A DNA stretch of 64,000 nt from Doryteuthis pealeii (Eukaryota > Mollusca > Cephalopoda > Myopsida > Loliginidae): the NCBI GenBank assembly GCA_023376005.1, contig CM042150.1, positions 72,573,494 through 72,637,493 of the forward strand, given 5' to 3'. This document shows, piece by piece, positions 11,260 through 22,656 of the stretch. The notes under the pieces are model-generated. The model was given only the letters and a program-made list of their open reading frames with translations. It was not told the origin of the DNA and did no database searches. The number at the start of each line of letters is the position of its first letter. The first letter of the stretch is position 1. The position numbers and the translations under genes are program-made.

Positions 11260-12801
11260 GGTGGTAACAAAGTTTTCTGATTCATCATTTAGAGTATGTG
11301 TTTCTGTTGGCCCGCTGAAGCGTATTAAACTTCTTTCCTACAGTTACTGAATTGTGATTGCATATATCATTATTGTAAGTAATACATAATAGTAAATTTG
11401 AAGTTCTATTTACTCCTTAAAAGGATATTTTAAACAAATAGGTGACGTTGGCATATATTTTTAAAATTCTGAAGTCCATTTCAAAACGTAACAAACTATC
11501 ATATTTTTTTTATTTTTTTAAATCAATTTATTTTTTTGAAAATCAATTTATTTTGCAGAGTCCTTAAAATACGTACATATAAGAGCAAATGGAAGTTTTG
11601 AATGAAGTCTTAAATGTTTAAGAAATGATAACGTGTGCAATGCGACACGAAGTTGTAGGGGTTTCCAAGCGGAAAGGAGCCAGGTCTTTTTCAAGACATA
11701 GTCGAGGTCGAAAAGGAATTTGACTTTGGCGCGCTCGCGTTATTTACTATTTTGACAACGCCATCTAGTGGTCATTAGCAGTACTATTTCGCAGAAACAG
11801 GAAGTAATGACCTTTTGTATGCACTAGCGCCAAATAGCATAACTCTACAGCAGGCAAGAGATGTAAACCTAAACAGTTATAGTCTCGAACTTATCGTTGT
11901 TAATTACTGTCAAGATCTGAGAAATGTACATCATTCTATTAATTCATTCAATGTGATTCTTGAATTCGTAGACGTAATCTTTAAGACTTTCATAATCAGA
12001 ACATGTTTATCATATTGAATTCCTGATTTTTATGTTGAGTATTTAAAAATTCAATTATTTTTCGTTTTTAATAAAGCTGGAAATAGATGAATGTTCCACG
12101 CTTCTTTTGTTCTTTTTGTCTTTTCTCTTTCTTATTTTACTCTCTTTGTTTTATAGTTTTTATAGATTATTGAATGAAACAATTTCGCCTGTTTGAAATG
12201 TTTTTAAAAGATAAGGCTGAATGTTTTAGAATGTCACCATTCAAATTTCACATAAAATATGCTAACGGCAATTTTAAACCAAAACATGATTCAGTATTTT
12301 CTACACAAGAAATATATTTCTACAAAGTAATGCCTTTTGTTACTCAAATAGGTTGTACATTTCCCATATCTTATTTTTTATTAGTTTCTTTATATTTTTA
12401 AGACTTTAAAAAAAAATAACCACTGGTCAGTCTTTAAATTACAAGAATTCAAAAGAGAAACAAGACTTTACTTCAAATCCCATCATGCCTCAGGAACAAC
12501 TCGTCTTTCATGATCAATTTTTTAATTATTAGGCTACGGGAGTTATAATTAGACATGATCTTATTATTGATTATGGAAATTAACTATAGGATTTACACAT
12601 ATTTTTCTATTTCCTTGATAATCAAAGACTTGTTTTTGTTTGAGTTGAAATATTCTATAAGGTTTACATTGCTATGATAACAAAGATTTTTTTCTATTAT
12701 TATTTCATATCTATTGAACATTATTAGTACCAAAAATATAGTTTGGTTTTTGTTCAGAACCGAAGCTTCAACATTTTGTTAAAATTTGTTAAAATTTATC
12801 T
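11001..12801. other. AT-rich intergenic DNA
   Basis: No coding motif. A (CTG)10 tract lies at 11227-11256. Around 11650-11800 a more GC-rich stretch includes CCATCTAGTGG, a motif seen in altered form near 33980 (CCCTCTAGTGG); I could not tie either to an element. Confidence 0.4.
11227..11256. repeat. (CTG)10 microsatellite
   Basis: Ten uninterrupted CTG triplets, followed by GTGGGTGG. Not inside any recognisable ORF. Confidence 0.95.
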
Positions 12802-13551
12802 CTTCAATTTTTCTGAAATTTTGTCCAGGTGTGGACTATCTTAAAGTTAGACAATCCCCAAGATTTAAGCTTCTAATTCCAAAAATTGGCGGAATTATGT
12901 CGATTTTGAACCTTCTAAATTTAGGTGGTGGGTCGCAAAAATGGTGACTTTTTGTAATCTATTTTTGTCTGTAAAATGAGTTCTAGATCTTCCCTACTCC
13001 TAAAAATTAGTTTATAAACGCATTTTTCCCCAAGGAATCCAAAAATGCTATCAATAAAGCCTGAAAGTTAACCAGTTTTAAATTATTAGTGATTTCTGAT
13101 TTGCAAAATTTTAAATGATGATTCGGTTCTAGACAAACACCAAACTTTCTTTTTGGTACAAATAATGTCCAACATATCTGAAATAATAATAGAAAACATT
13201 TTTTTCTCAGATTCATTGCCACATCGGGATATTGATCTTGCTATGAAAAAATATTTTAAAAAATCATCAATAACTGAGAATTGGTTGACTTTCAGACATT
13301 TTAGATAGCATTTTTGGATTCCATGGGCAAAAATACTTTTATAAACCAATTTTAGGAGTAGGGAAGCTCTAGAACTCATTTTACAGACAAAAATAGATTA
13401 CAAAAAGTCGCCATTTTTCGCGAACTCCATCAAATTTGGAGAGCTAAAAATCGACATAACTCTGCTAATTTTTAAATTGGAAGCTCATATTTTGAAGAAT
13501 GTCTAACTTTAACACAATCCACACCTGTACAAAATTTCGGAAAAATTGAAG
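12802..13551. mobile_element. Foldback element with about 350-bp inverted arms
   Basis: CTTCAATTTTT at 12802-12812 is mirrored by AAAAATTGAAG at 13541-13551, and the arms stay complementary inward. The left arm has CAGGTGTGGACTATC, ATTATGTCGATTTT and TTTTTGTAATCTATTTTTGT; all recur as reverse complements on the right in the same order and spacing. Arms reach about 13150 and 13210, leaving almost no unique centre. No transposase is encoded, so this is a non-autonomous foldback/MITE-type element. Divergence of the arms by eye suggests moderate age. Confidence 0.85.
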
Positions 13552-15067
13552 GGGTGGGTGACAATTTTACTTTTTCTGGATGATTTGACATGGAATTGCC
13601 CAAATGTAAAAGATATTTACACCAAATATTCTTTTTTTTTTACGTTTTTTAACGTTGGGATACTGTTTTTGTTTAACCAAATTGTGATATTTTTTCTGCC
13701 ATCATGGACAAAAGGGGGAAAGGTTATCCTCGCACTCGGATTAGCTACCACTTGACTACCATCGAAAGGGAAAACGCTTGAGGATGAGTGCTTATATAGA
13801 AGGTGGAAGACCTACAAAATTCAGTGCGGGCCCAAATTTTGGGTACGGTATTCACTCCCTTTTTTGCCTCTGTTTGAGGAGTAATTTCTCATTTTTAGAG
13901 GATTTTTTCGGAATATCTCTGAAGATTCTTATCTATGAAAAATTTCTTTGTTATAAAATTATTCAGCACATGTGAAGTGTGGATATAAATGTCGAAGAAG
14001 AGTTTCTTCGTTTGTAAAGTTTTTATCATCGAGCACGTGTTAATTCTGATTTTGTATCAAGACATGCATCTTATTTTAAATATTTCTTTTGTTCAGAAAA
14101 TATATATTCTGAAAGATTTGTGCGTGAAAGAAGATGGTTCTGATATAAATCAAGCGTATGGTTGCAAAAGAAAACGGACACGAGAATTGGATTTAATTTC
14201 GTTTATTTTAAACAAACAAAAGTTGGTAGATTTTAAAAGGATATAATCTTTCTTTCAGTCGGTGAGGCGAGGAGGTAAGTGGGTAAAAATCTGTTTCTTG
14301 GCCAGGTGACTTGGTAGTGATGTGGCATGAGTTCAGCTGTCTTTGATCTTGTCCGAAATGTGACGCATGAAGCACTTCTGTTCACAAGTCAACTGCCTTC
14401 CTGGCCTTTAGTTGACCGTTCTAAAGCTGTGTTTGGGATCGAAATCAGCTTTAAAAAGCTTTGGGAGAAAGTTTATGATTGGTTGAAAAAGGGACTTTTT
14501 TAATTGTATTTTAATTTAGTTTTTCGCCCGTAAGCTCTCGTGGAGCCTCATGCGCAAAGACATGTTTTATTCATTGATGTTACATTTCTTCAACCAAATA
14601 TATCTTTGTTGGATTCTGTTTTGGAGTGTTTTAATTTGTATTGTTGGTGAGTGGGTGTATCGAGTTATTAAATTTGTGAATTAGGAGAGATTTATTTCTG
14701 TTGCATAACTTGCATCTCCTGACAGCTGAAAAATTATTTGCTTTATTTGGTGGTTTATCGAAAAAAAAAATTGTTATTAATTTGTAAATTCCGAAAAAAT
14801 TGTGTTGGTGTAGATATTCCTTCTAGATTTGTTTATAGAAGGAAAAGGTAGCTCTTACGCGTGAAATTTACTTTTAAAGCCATTCCTGAATTTTTGAAAA
14901 TCAGGAAAGTTGAAGTCTCAGAAACAGAATGTGCAATTGCCAATTTCCTGCCGGTCAAGAAAAAGGAAAAAAGGAGCTAAGAAGAAGACAATGGTTTATT
15001 TTCACACATTACACAATATAGATAATGTCACATAAAACAAAACAAAAAATAAACAAAAACGTAATCC
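13552..15067. other. Unassigned AT-rich DNA
   Basis: ORFs of 65-85 codons at 13546-14246 show no motif. A tandem A/T-rich composition continues to 15067. The first 50 bp past the foldback element may still belong to it. Confidence 0.35.
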
Positions 15068-15124
15068 TTTGTCCAGGTGTGGACTATCCTTCACACATTA
15101 CTACAACAGTAATGTGTGAAGGAT
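15068..15124. repeat. Foldback terminus fragment fused to a 17-bp hairpin
   Basis: TTTGTCCAGGTGTGGACTAT matches the left arm of the 12802 element (same bases near 12820-12839). It runs straight into ATCCTTCACACATTACT (15086-15102), whose exact reverse complement follows after ACAAC at 15108-15124. The second half is therefore a perfect 17-bp stem-loop. Confidence 0.8.
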
Positions 15125-15411
15125 GATCACTAATTAGGACTGAGCCTATTCTAGTAGTGACCACCTCAGTTGTTGTTGGGTTGTTTTTAATTTAAAATTT
15201 TTATTTTTTATTTTTACATAGTTTAAATAAGTTATGCATGTGTTTTCCCCAAAGTAAAAATATAAAAAGGGACATGTTTATTTGTTTTAAATTTTGAGTA
15301 ATTCTAATTCTTTTTAATTTTTATATTGTAAAAGAATTTTATTTTTTTTATGTTGGAAAGAATTTCATATTTTTTAATGTTTACATTGTAAATAGGTTAA
15401 GTGTAGACAGT

Positions 15412-15529
15412 GTTATGAAGTAAAGCTGTCTCTGAAATAGACGTTGTCTTGTCGATAGTAGTAATGGACTTGCATTTACTGGGGTGGTACGGCTTTTATA
15501 GCAGTGCCTAATTTACATATAATACTACA
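15412..15529 (-). mobile_element. Gypsy A 3' LTR remnant
   Basis: A purine run reading ACAGGGGGGTG on the minus strand, a good polypurine tract, immediately precedes TGTAGTATTATATG at 15529. CTATAAAAGCC downstream could be the LTR TATA box. The segment ends with the block shared with 18871-18905. Sequence below 15412 no longer matches the 5' LTR remnant. Confidence 0.6.
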
Positions 15530-16289
15530 CCCCCCTGTGTAACAAGAGAGGGGGGGGGAAGAAAGAGAATGGAAATATCCAGTAGGTTAGCATGGACATT
15601 TTTTAAGGATGAATCAGCACAACGCTACATGGCATTTTTCTACTGGTCGAGAAGTGTCACGTGGTGAAGGAGAGAGAGAGTAGGAGTGAGAGGTAAGAAT
15701 GTTAGGTGAGTTTGGAACAATGCTTTGGGAAAATAAAAATCTCACGAGAAAAAGATGTCACCTGATATTACTAAAAGCTATAAATGGCACAAGATGTAAG
15801 ATGTTCCCCAGCCTCTCAAGTTAGTTTCCAGACTTCAAACATCAAAGAATTGTCAGCCAATGCAGTATCAGCCCAGCAACAAGATTCGACCCTCTCCACG
15901 TCAGATATGTTGTCATTATCATCCATTGATTGTTCATTTTCATAATTGGATTCACTAAACCATTCCCCTTCTGATCATCAGTTTCTGATTCTTCCTCCAT
16001 CTATATATAATCAGGTTCCATTCTGCTTCTGAATTGATCCGCATGGGCGAGTATATTTTGTCTATTTTTCGTTAATATTGCTGTGTTGTGTCCTTTTGTA
16101 ATACAAAATCCGCCTTCTCTGAATTAGATTCTTTGTTTATTACACTTTCATAACATTAAAAATGACATTGCTATGGGAACTCTAATCTACCTAACCATTA
16201 ATGTGGAGGGAATGTTACTCTGTCGGCTTGCGGAATTGTTCTATAGCTTAATAATCTTGGCAAGTCTCCATATTATCATTAAATGAGGA

Positions 16290-16720
16290 TAGTTACTTTT
16301 TCAAAGTCTGTACAATTCTTTCTGTGAATTCGACTGTGGGTGGTACGGTGGTATTTTATATGGAACATATCCACGAGCACACAATTTTGTCGCAAAATTC
16401 TGATGTTTTATAGTCGTGTCTTTCTGTTATCAACTTTAATTATTTCGAGTCTACCCGAGCCGATGATTCTTTTTCACAGGTGAATTTGGTTTTGCTTATT
16501 TCTTTTTATTTCAGCACATTTTGGGCATCTTTTAACATAGTCTTCTAAATCTCGTGAATATCTAGGCTACAATGTTTGTAATTTTAATGTCCTTTGTGTG
16601 TCGCTGTTATACCACAATGTACATCCTCGTGTATACCTTTTAGTACTTATTTTCTTAAAATTTGTGGGGGTATTATATCTTCATTGCATATTATGCATTT
16701 TTCTACAGTTAATTTATGCG
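16290..16720 (-). pseudogene. Gypsy A integrase remnants
   Basis: Minus-strand reading gives HKLTVEKCIICNEDIIPPQI, then VLKGIHEDVHCGITAT (H-H half) and, in another frame near 16520, KRCPKCAE (C-C half) of the HHCC module. A shortened core follows: PEFCDKIVCSW and VEFTERIVQTLKK, carrying the Glu of the DDE triad. The part with the two Asp residues is largely deleted. Integrase would join cDNA ends to the chromosome. Confidence 0.65.
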
Positions 16721-16859
16721 TCGATTCTCTGTAGGGTCTCTGAATAATTTCTCCATTTGTTTCTTTTTATTCTGTCTGAAATTCGAGTTAACACTGGATC
16801 TTGTTTGATTTCCATTCTGAGACGATTTACGTGTAACACATTCATTTCAACCCATTTTC

Positions 16860-17560
16860 AGATTTTCTAATTTTTTACTCTCAAAATTTAGTCTGCATAG
16901 CACATCTACGCTGTGGAATAGTGTTCTCCTTTACGTATATTATGTCGAAATCAAAGGCCATGGTTTTATTGCACATCTTAAAATTCTAGAAAATGTGACT
17001 TTTGGTCATTCTCTCCTGGGGTTAAATACAAACTCCAAATGTCTGTGATCTGACTTCAACAAAAATCTTTTTCTCAACAAGAAATCTCGAGCTCATTCTG
17101 TGCTCGACAGATAATTAGATGACCTTCTTGAGAATTGCAGCTGTTGTCAATGTCATTTCATTTCTTTTTTGGATAAAATATTTTTGCTATCCACTAATGT
17201 GCTTTTTTTTAACTTTCAAAAGTTATATTTTGCCTTTGAGTCCTTTTAAATTATGTATTCTTTGTTCGTAATTCTGCAAATGGTTCTATTGTGTCACTAT
17301 ATCTATGTAGGTATTTGCTATAAAAATTAGTCAATCCCAAAAAAGATTCCAATTCCTCTTTCTTTTTGGTGTAGATACTTCCAATATTTTATTTATCATC
17401 TGATGAAATTACTTCTATAGATATTTGGTATTCGAAATACGATATTTTGTGACAATTTAATTCACATTTATCACTATTTATCGTCCTACCAGCAGTGTTT
17501 AATTTGTTTAAAACTTGCTCAGTTTTTTTGTTTTAATTCCTCTTTACTGTAAGCACCTGT
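16860..17560 (-). pseudogene. Gypsy A RT C-terminus and RNase H
   Basis: Around 17540-17230 the minus strand reads EQVLNKLNTAGRTINSDKCE, SYFEYQISIEVIS and LESFLGLTNFYSKYLHRYSD, the thumb and connection entry of Gypsy RT, then FAELRTKNT. Near 16975-16930 AFDFDIIYVKENTIPQ is the end of RNase H (YVKGxxIP type). The RT palm with the catalytic box is eroded beyond recognition at 17560-17640. Confidence 0.75.
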
Positions 17561-17699
17561 GCATATGCCATCTTGGTATATGATTATGTTTTTACCCTAT
17601 CCGATAGAACCAGTTTTTTTTTCTTCGATCTGCAAATACTGGTCTAGTGATTCCATTTCCCACATTTTCAGCATTCTGTACCATGGGCTGGCCATTTGT

Positions 17700-18325
17700 C
17701 CTGTGGTTTGTGGTTTTCTTCACATTTTGAACAACGTCTGTTTTTGTGGGTGTTTTGTATGCTATCTACTGTAGCATTGTAACTACTTCATATGGTTTAA
17801 TGAATTTTCGTGGGTTTTTCGCATTTGTATATCTTTCTCTATGGTCATTTTTTTATCTTCTGTTAGTAGTTGCTTTTGCACTTCTGGGTATATAGTTCCA
17901 CCAATTATTTGCTCTATGAGCATCATGTCAAACTCAAATTAATTTCGAGTTAAATTCGTCTTTGTTTCGTTATCCGAAAATCACCCTCGGCGACTGCAGA
18001 CACAGTCTGGAAATAAACTCGTCCATTGTTTCCGGTTCATTGATATTACTTTCAATCCTTTGGTAAACATTTCTGAGTGATAAAACTCTGATTTGACTTC
18101 CAATATTTCTCAAATTTTTCCCGGCCGCTTTTTATACTCGGCAGATAAACCCCAATATAATATACTTGTTTCTCCAGTTCGGAACAAGATTTCGTCTATT
18201 TAGTCCTGTGGGTTTGTTATTTTCTTTCTTTTGAAAATCATTTCGTATTGTTGACGGAACAGTGATATGGCTTCAGCTCTGTTTGGGTTTTCCCATTTCA
18301 TTGTAATGTTGTCTAGGGCAGCCAT
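17700..18325 (-). pseudogene. Gypsy A gag, minus-strand copy
   Basis: ATG at 18325 begins MAALDNITMKWENPNRAEAI, continuing SLFRQQYEMIFKRKKITNPQ, then a stop, then ILFRTGETSILYWGLSAEYK. Later pieces include IIGGTIYPEVQKQLLTEDK and a Cys/His-poor region where a knuckle would sit. The start is set by the shared ATG in the copy at 63327. Gag would build the particle. Confidence 0.8.
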
Positions 18326-18450
18326 TTTGTCTCTGACTCTGCAGTTTTTTAGGATTCTCTCGGATCCTTATTTTTGTTAATATGGAGGTGAATAGGTGTG
18401 TTTTTCGTAGCGTGTATCAATATATCATGTGCGAGAAGTATTAAAAATAC

Positions 18451-18905
18451 CGCTGCTATCATTTAATAATTGATACTCATACAGATATATGTTTTCTTAG
18501 ATATCTTTATTCACGCGAATCATAAACAACATTCGAGACTTTTTAGAGCCCGTTCCGGAACCAGTCTGGGTGAAAGTAAACAAACCGTTAATGTAGTAGT
18601 TGTAGCTAATAGTCAAATCTGTTACAGTACGTTCCCTTTTATAATAGTAGAAATTTCCTCACACTTCCAGTATTTGATATAATTCCATGATTGATATTTT
18701 TAATGGCTTAACATCCTGCTGAAGCCAAAAATAAATACGTAATTTCAATCTCCATTTCGGTGGCTAGTCTTTCAATGTTTTCACCCGAGCTTACGCTAAA
18801 ATATCTTATCCAAGTTTCGACGTATTCTGGTTTATCGAACGAGATTAGAAATCCTATGCACGACACCATACTGTTATGAAGTAAAGCAATCTCTGGAATA
18901 GATGT
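18451..18905 (-). mobile_element. Gypsy A 5' LTR remnant and primer-binding site
   Basis: TGATAGCAGCGG at 18461-18450 abuts the LTR end and aligns with TGGCAGAAGCGG next to the LTR end at 63181. Upstream, GCGTGAATAAAGATATCTAA matches 63130-63149 except for one base. The LTR body runs to about 18905 with the block shared with 15412-15450. No TG start like 15529 is visible, so its outer end is truncated. Confidence 0.65.
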
Positions 18906-19784
18906 CTTGTTGTGTGGCACTATGAACTTGAGGGCTTAATCTCCTTAACAAGGCTTAAGATAATTTTGAAAGTAAAATCTCAAATCGGAAATTTAATACG
19001 ATTTGGGGAAGACAACGTTGCTTTTGTTTGTCGAGACAGCATGCACTTCTGAGAGAACGGTAAGAAAAACAAACGGGTAATATTAATTTGCGATAATTTG
19101 CCGATATCGATTTTATGAATTAGGTGAAATTGAAAATAATATTTGGGCAAAAGTAAGAGGAATAACAGGGTAGTAGGGAGCTCTTTAAATCTCCCGGTGG
19201 CAAGCAAATAATTTCGGATGAAAAAAGACAAAACAACAGTTGAAAACAACATATATTCAAAAATTTACAAAAGGGTATTGCAAATTTAATGGTATTTGCT
19301 ACAACACTGAACTTGCTGAGGTAAGGTGAAATTGCGCTGGATGTACCACTCGCTGTTTGATGGTGAAAGTGCACTAGAAAACTATTCTACTCGAAGTTGA
19401 TAGGGAGTGCTTGAAAATCGCGTCTCGCCTGGTGAAAGTTCTTACGATAAGTGAAAAGTGAAGGGAGCGTTTATTAAAGCGACTCGCCTGGTTGACGGGC
19501 CCCTTGATAAGTGCCTTTCGTCATGGGGTTTAAATTTGGCGCCAATATCGTATATTGGCGATTCGCCCTTTGGCGGCAGGGGCAGATAATTCAACTACCA
19601 TTTTTCTGATAAAAAGGAAGCATCTGTTTCATTTCCAAAATGATTTAAAGAAACGTAGCTAGGCCAAATCAGATAAGAAAAATATTAATTGCGGTCTGAT
19701 TTTGACTTGGCTTTTGCATACGCACTTTTGGAGGTAGATTTGTCAAGCAGCAGTATGTAGTTCTGTTCATTATTGAAAAGGGTA
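18906..19784. other. Unassigned DNA beyond Gypsy A
   Basis: Minus-strand ORFs of 84-90 codons (18980-19374) lack motifs. Between 19390 and 19510 a direct near-repeat is visible: GCGTCTCGCCTGGTGAAAG and later GCGACTCGCCTGGTTGACGG, each followed by a TTGATAAGTG-like block, a local duplication of about 70 bp. Confidence 0.4.
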
Positions 19785-19930
19785 GGCGTCCCATCTTGGT
19801 GTAATGGGTAACAAGCTAGCAGGTCCATTAAAACTAAATAGTGAGCTCGATCCTAGCTGAATGCCCCATAATTGTGACCTTGTGTAACATCCTACCCGTG
19901 ACGAACGTGCTGGGTAAATACCTAAAATAC
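19785..19930 (+). mobile_element. Probable tRNA-derived SINE
   Basis: CTTGGTGTAATGGGTAAC resembles a pol III A box and GAGCTCGATCCTAGC, about 50 bp on, a B box (consensus GGTTCGANNCC). A folded tRNA cannot be closed, so this is a SINE head and not a tRNA gene. Tail and duplication were not identified. Confidence 0.45.
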
Positions 19931-20422
19931 TATTCTTCTATAACATGTTGTTGGAAATTGGATTAACTCTTATCCAGAACTTTTTTATTTTTGTTGAATT
20001 TTACACTTTGTTACCTAAAAATTGCCTGGATACAAATCACTCAAATTTGACCAGGAGAATTTGTCTGAAGTTTTAAGGGGGTGGAAAGAGGGATTAAAAC
20101 TATTTTTATAGGCAACAAATGGTAAAAACCTGAAAAATTCCAAACTTCCATTTTATTAACTTTTTTTAGAAGCAAAAGAAAGGGACATTTTTTTCATGTT
20201 CCAGTTCGAAAATGACGACGATAAAGAAAATATTACAAAAGTAATTGTGAAATTTGAGAATTACTGTAAAATACTTTTTTCTTGTCGAATTAGGTTTTGC
20301 CCTAAAAGTAAAGAAAACAGTATTTTATTTTATTTCTATTTTAGAAGCGAAATTTTATGTATGATAATATCCAAAGAGCCTTATACCTGGATCCGTGGGT
20401 ACAATTTTTACAGCTGTATTTC

Positions 20423-20466
20423 TAGAGGGGTGTCATTTTCAACGGTGGATGATTGAAACCCCTCTA
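20423..20466. repeat. Stem-loop with 9-bp perfect outer stem
   Basis: TAGAGGGGT at 20423-20431 pairs with ACCCCTCTA at 20458-20466. Inside, TTTCAA and TTGAAA extend the stem after a short bulge. No Rho-independent terminator role is expected in animal DNA. Confidence 0.75.
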
Positions 20467-20475
20467 AAAACTAAA

Positions 20476-20540
20476 CAAATATTGAATTTTTTTAAATGTT
20501 CTATTTAATCAATAGAACATTTTTTTAAATTCAAAATTTG
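20476..20540. repeat. 30-bp stem-loop
   Basis: The arm 20476-20505 and the arm 20511-20540 are complementary with a few mismatches in an A/T run; the innermost 12 bp, AAATGTTCTATT and AATAGAACATTT, are perfect around the loop TAATC. Confidence 0.8.
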
Positions 20541-20790
20541 TTTTCAAAATTCAATATTTTCAGACCAAAAATGTTTATTTACTTTTTTAGTACATAAATT
20601 GAGAATTCATTTTGCTGTGTAAGTTTATTAGATAAATGATCATCTAGTTTAGAGCCGGTGCTACGATTAGGAAGTTCTGCTTGGTACCGTTAGAAGCGGA
20701 ATTCGATGAAGAATAATTACAAAGAGCCTCATATACAGGTCCTTGTGACATCTTTTTTACAGCTGTATTTATCGAAACTTTCGGAGTTTT

Positions 20791-22640
20791 ACTTCTTCGG
20801 GATAAAATTAGCACCTTACATAGTAGTAGGGTCCGATTTTAAAGCAAACAAAAAAAAGCAACAAACGGGATACTAGAAAAATGAGAACAAAAATGGCGGT
20901 TAAAAAATGGCGCCTAAAAAACAAGATTTATTCAAATTACAAGTTAGTCAACCTGTTATGCCTTGAAAGGACACCCATGTAACAAGAGAAATTATAATAA
21001 AAACATAAAATTTACTAACAATTCAAACAAAAAATAGAAAAAAACATAAAGGCACTTTTTCCTTTTTGTCTTTCTTTTAAATTCTGACCTGTCACCTGAC
21101 TTAGGTCTCAAAAAACTTCGTAGCCTTAAAACTACAAATTGTAAGTTCTTGGGATAAACAGTTCTTTGAAGATGAAAAATAGTTCTTTTGAGAGTAATAG
21201 AGTTCCTTGAGAGATAAAAGTCTTTTACAGTTGTGCTGCCGAAAGGAAGAAGTACCAGAAACGTTTCTGAGGACAAATTCTTCAAGTCATGGGCATAGGA
21301 AGCAGCAGTAGCTCGGTCGACGACAAAGAGCTAAAACTGTCCCTTGTCGGCAAAAAGGAGCCAATCTAATTTGATCTAATGAATAAAAATGTGGTTCTTA
21401 ATCTATAGTGACCACAAGAAATAAAAAGAATTCAAAAACAAAGATTTTACAGGAGTTTCAAACATCCTAGTACCGTTTTTAAAAATCACCTACTTTATGA
21501 AAAAATTTTAGGAAGAAAGAGTCTGTGTTAACTTGTATTGTAACTAGAATTGTATGTTAGCTTGCGGAATTTGCTGGAAACTTCTGAGGACTAATTTCAT
21601 ACTGTATGTTCTTTGAAAATTATTTGTTACCTTTTTACGGAAAATTTCGCCGACGATTGGAAATTTAAAAAAAAAAAATTTTATGTAAGGAAAGATAACT
21701 CTTGGAAACATTACTCATGAGTTACTCAGCTTGTTAAATTTCATTTTGCCTTTTTGAATTTATTGGTAAAAGAATTTGCTGCTAGTGTCTGCCAGCTTTA
21801 GTGTTGGATTTTTTCTGAGAAATAGGAAAGAACCCTTCATTTACCATATTTTTTGGTTGAGTCACGTGGTGAAAAGAAAAAAAAGTTGGCGCTTTTCTGT
21901 CTGGCGCCATCTTGAAGATTTTTATTATACCAGTTAGATTGGTAGACATTTTGAATTTTGGCGGTTCGTAACTACTGCCATTGGTTGCGAGCACGTGGTG
22001 TCAAAAAGAAAAAAAGTGGACGGAGCCGTTCTCTAGGCCGCCATCTTAAATATATTTAGTGGTTGGTAATTTAGGTTGATTGAAGAGAAAGATCCTTAAT
22101 TATTTTATCAAGGAAATTTAAAGACTATATTTTGTCTCACATTCTTCAATTATTTTTTTGCAAATTTGAAATGTTTTATTGTAAATTTCCTTTGCGGTTA
22201 CTTGGTGACTGAAATATAGTTACCATTTTAGTATTAGTATTTTGAGAATTAGTTACCTTTTGGTATGAGTATGTTTGCCATTTCACTTCGCTGTCTTTGT
22301 GAATTAAAGCGAGTTTTATCATCTGTCTTTTTTTTCCTTCCATTCTACTGAGCAGCTTCGTGGGAAAACTACACGCTGATAGTCTTTAAAGAAATTATTT
22401 GTTTAATTTGGTGACTTATTTTCCTAAAAGGAAACGGAAAATTTTAGCCTAGCAATTTGGTTTTGAAGTTGCTGGGCTCATTTATTATTTATTGTAGCCT
22501 TTATATTAGAATATTTTAGGTTTTTAGTTACCTGGATAAGGTTTTTTTTATCGCGTAGGGAGATATAATAATTGTTTTATAAAAATACTATTACTTGCTA
22601 CTTTTTGCGGTTTCAAACTTACCGCTATATTTTTACCCTT
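20791..22640. other. Unassigned DNA with a short direct near-repeat
   Basis: Two blocks, about 21862-21920 and 21990-22050, share CACGTGGTG, an A-rich run with GAAAAAAAG, and CGCCATCTT, so they look like a diverged duplication. The 97-codon minus-strand ORF at 20992-21285 has no motif. Stray hairpins continue as in the block to the right. Confidence 0.4.
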
Positions 22641-22656
22641 TAGTTTATGTTTTTTC

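Larger units (their letters stand above)
15412..18905 (-). mobile_element. Ty3/Gypsy family A, minus-strand copy
   Basis: Read from 18905 down to 15412 it has a 5' LTR remnant, primer-binding site, gag, RT, RNase H tail, integrase pieces and a 3' LTR remnant. Both LTR remnants share ATAGAYGT, TCTCTGRAATA and GCTTTACTTCATAACA-type sequence (15412-15450 and 18871-18905). All coding parts contain many stops. A second copy of its gag starts at 63327 on the other strand, and the two leaders align through ATTCACCTCCATAT and AATAAGGA. Confidence 0.85.
20290..20790 (+). repeat. Diverged direct duplication with hairpins between the copies
   Basis: AGAAGCGAAATTT, CCAAAGAGCCTTATAC and TTTTTACAGCTGTATTT (20342-20421) recur as AGAAGCGGAATTC, ACAAAGAGCCTCATAC and TTTTTTACAGCTGTATTT (20692-20771), in the same order. 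Two stem-loops listed separately lie between. Part of the right copy (TTTAGAGCCGGTGCTACGA) also recurs near 27230-27248 as TTTAGAACCAGTGCTACGA. Confidence 0.7.
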
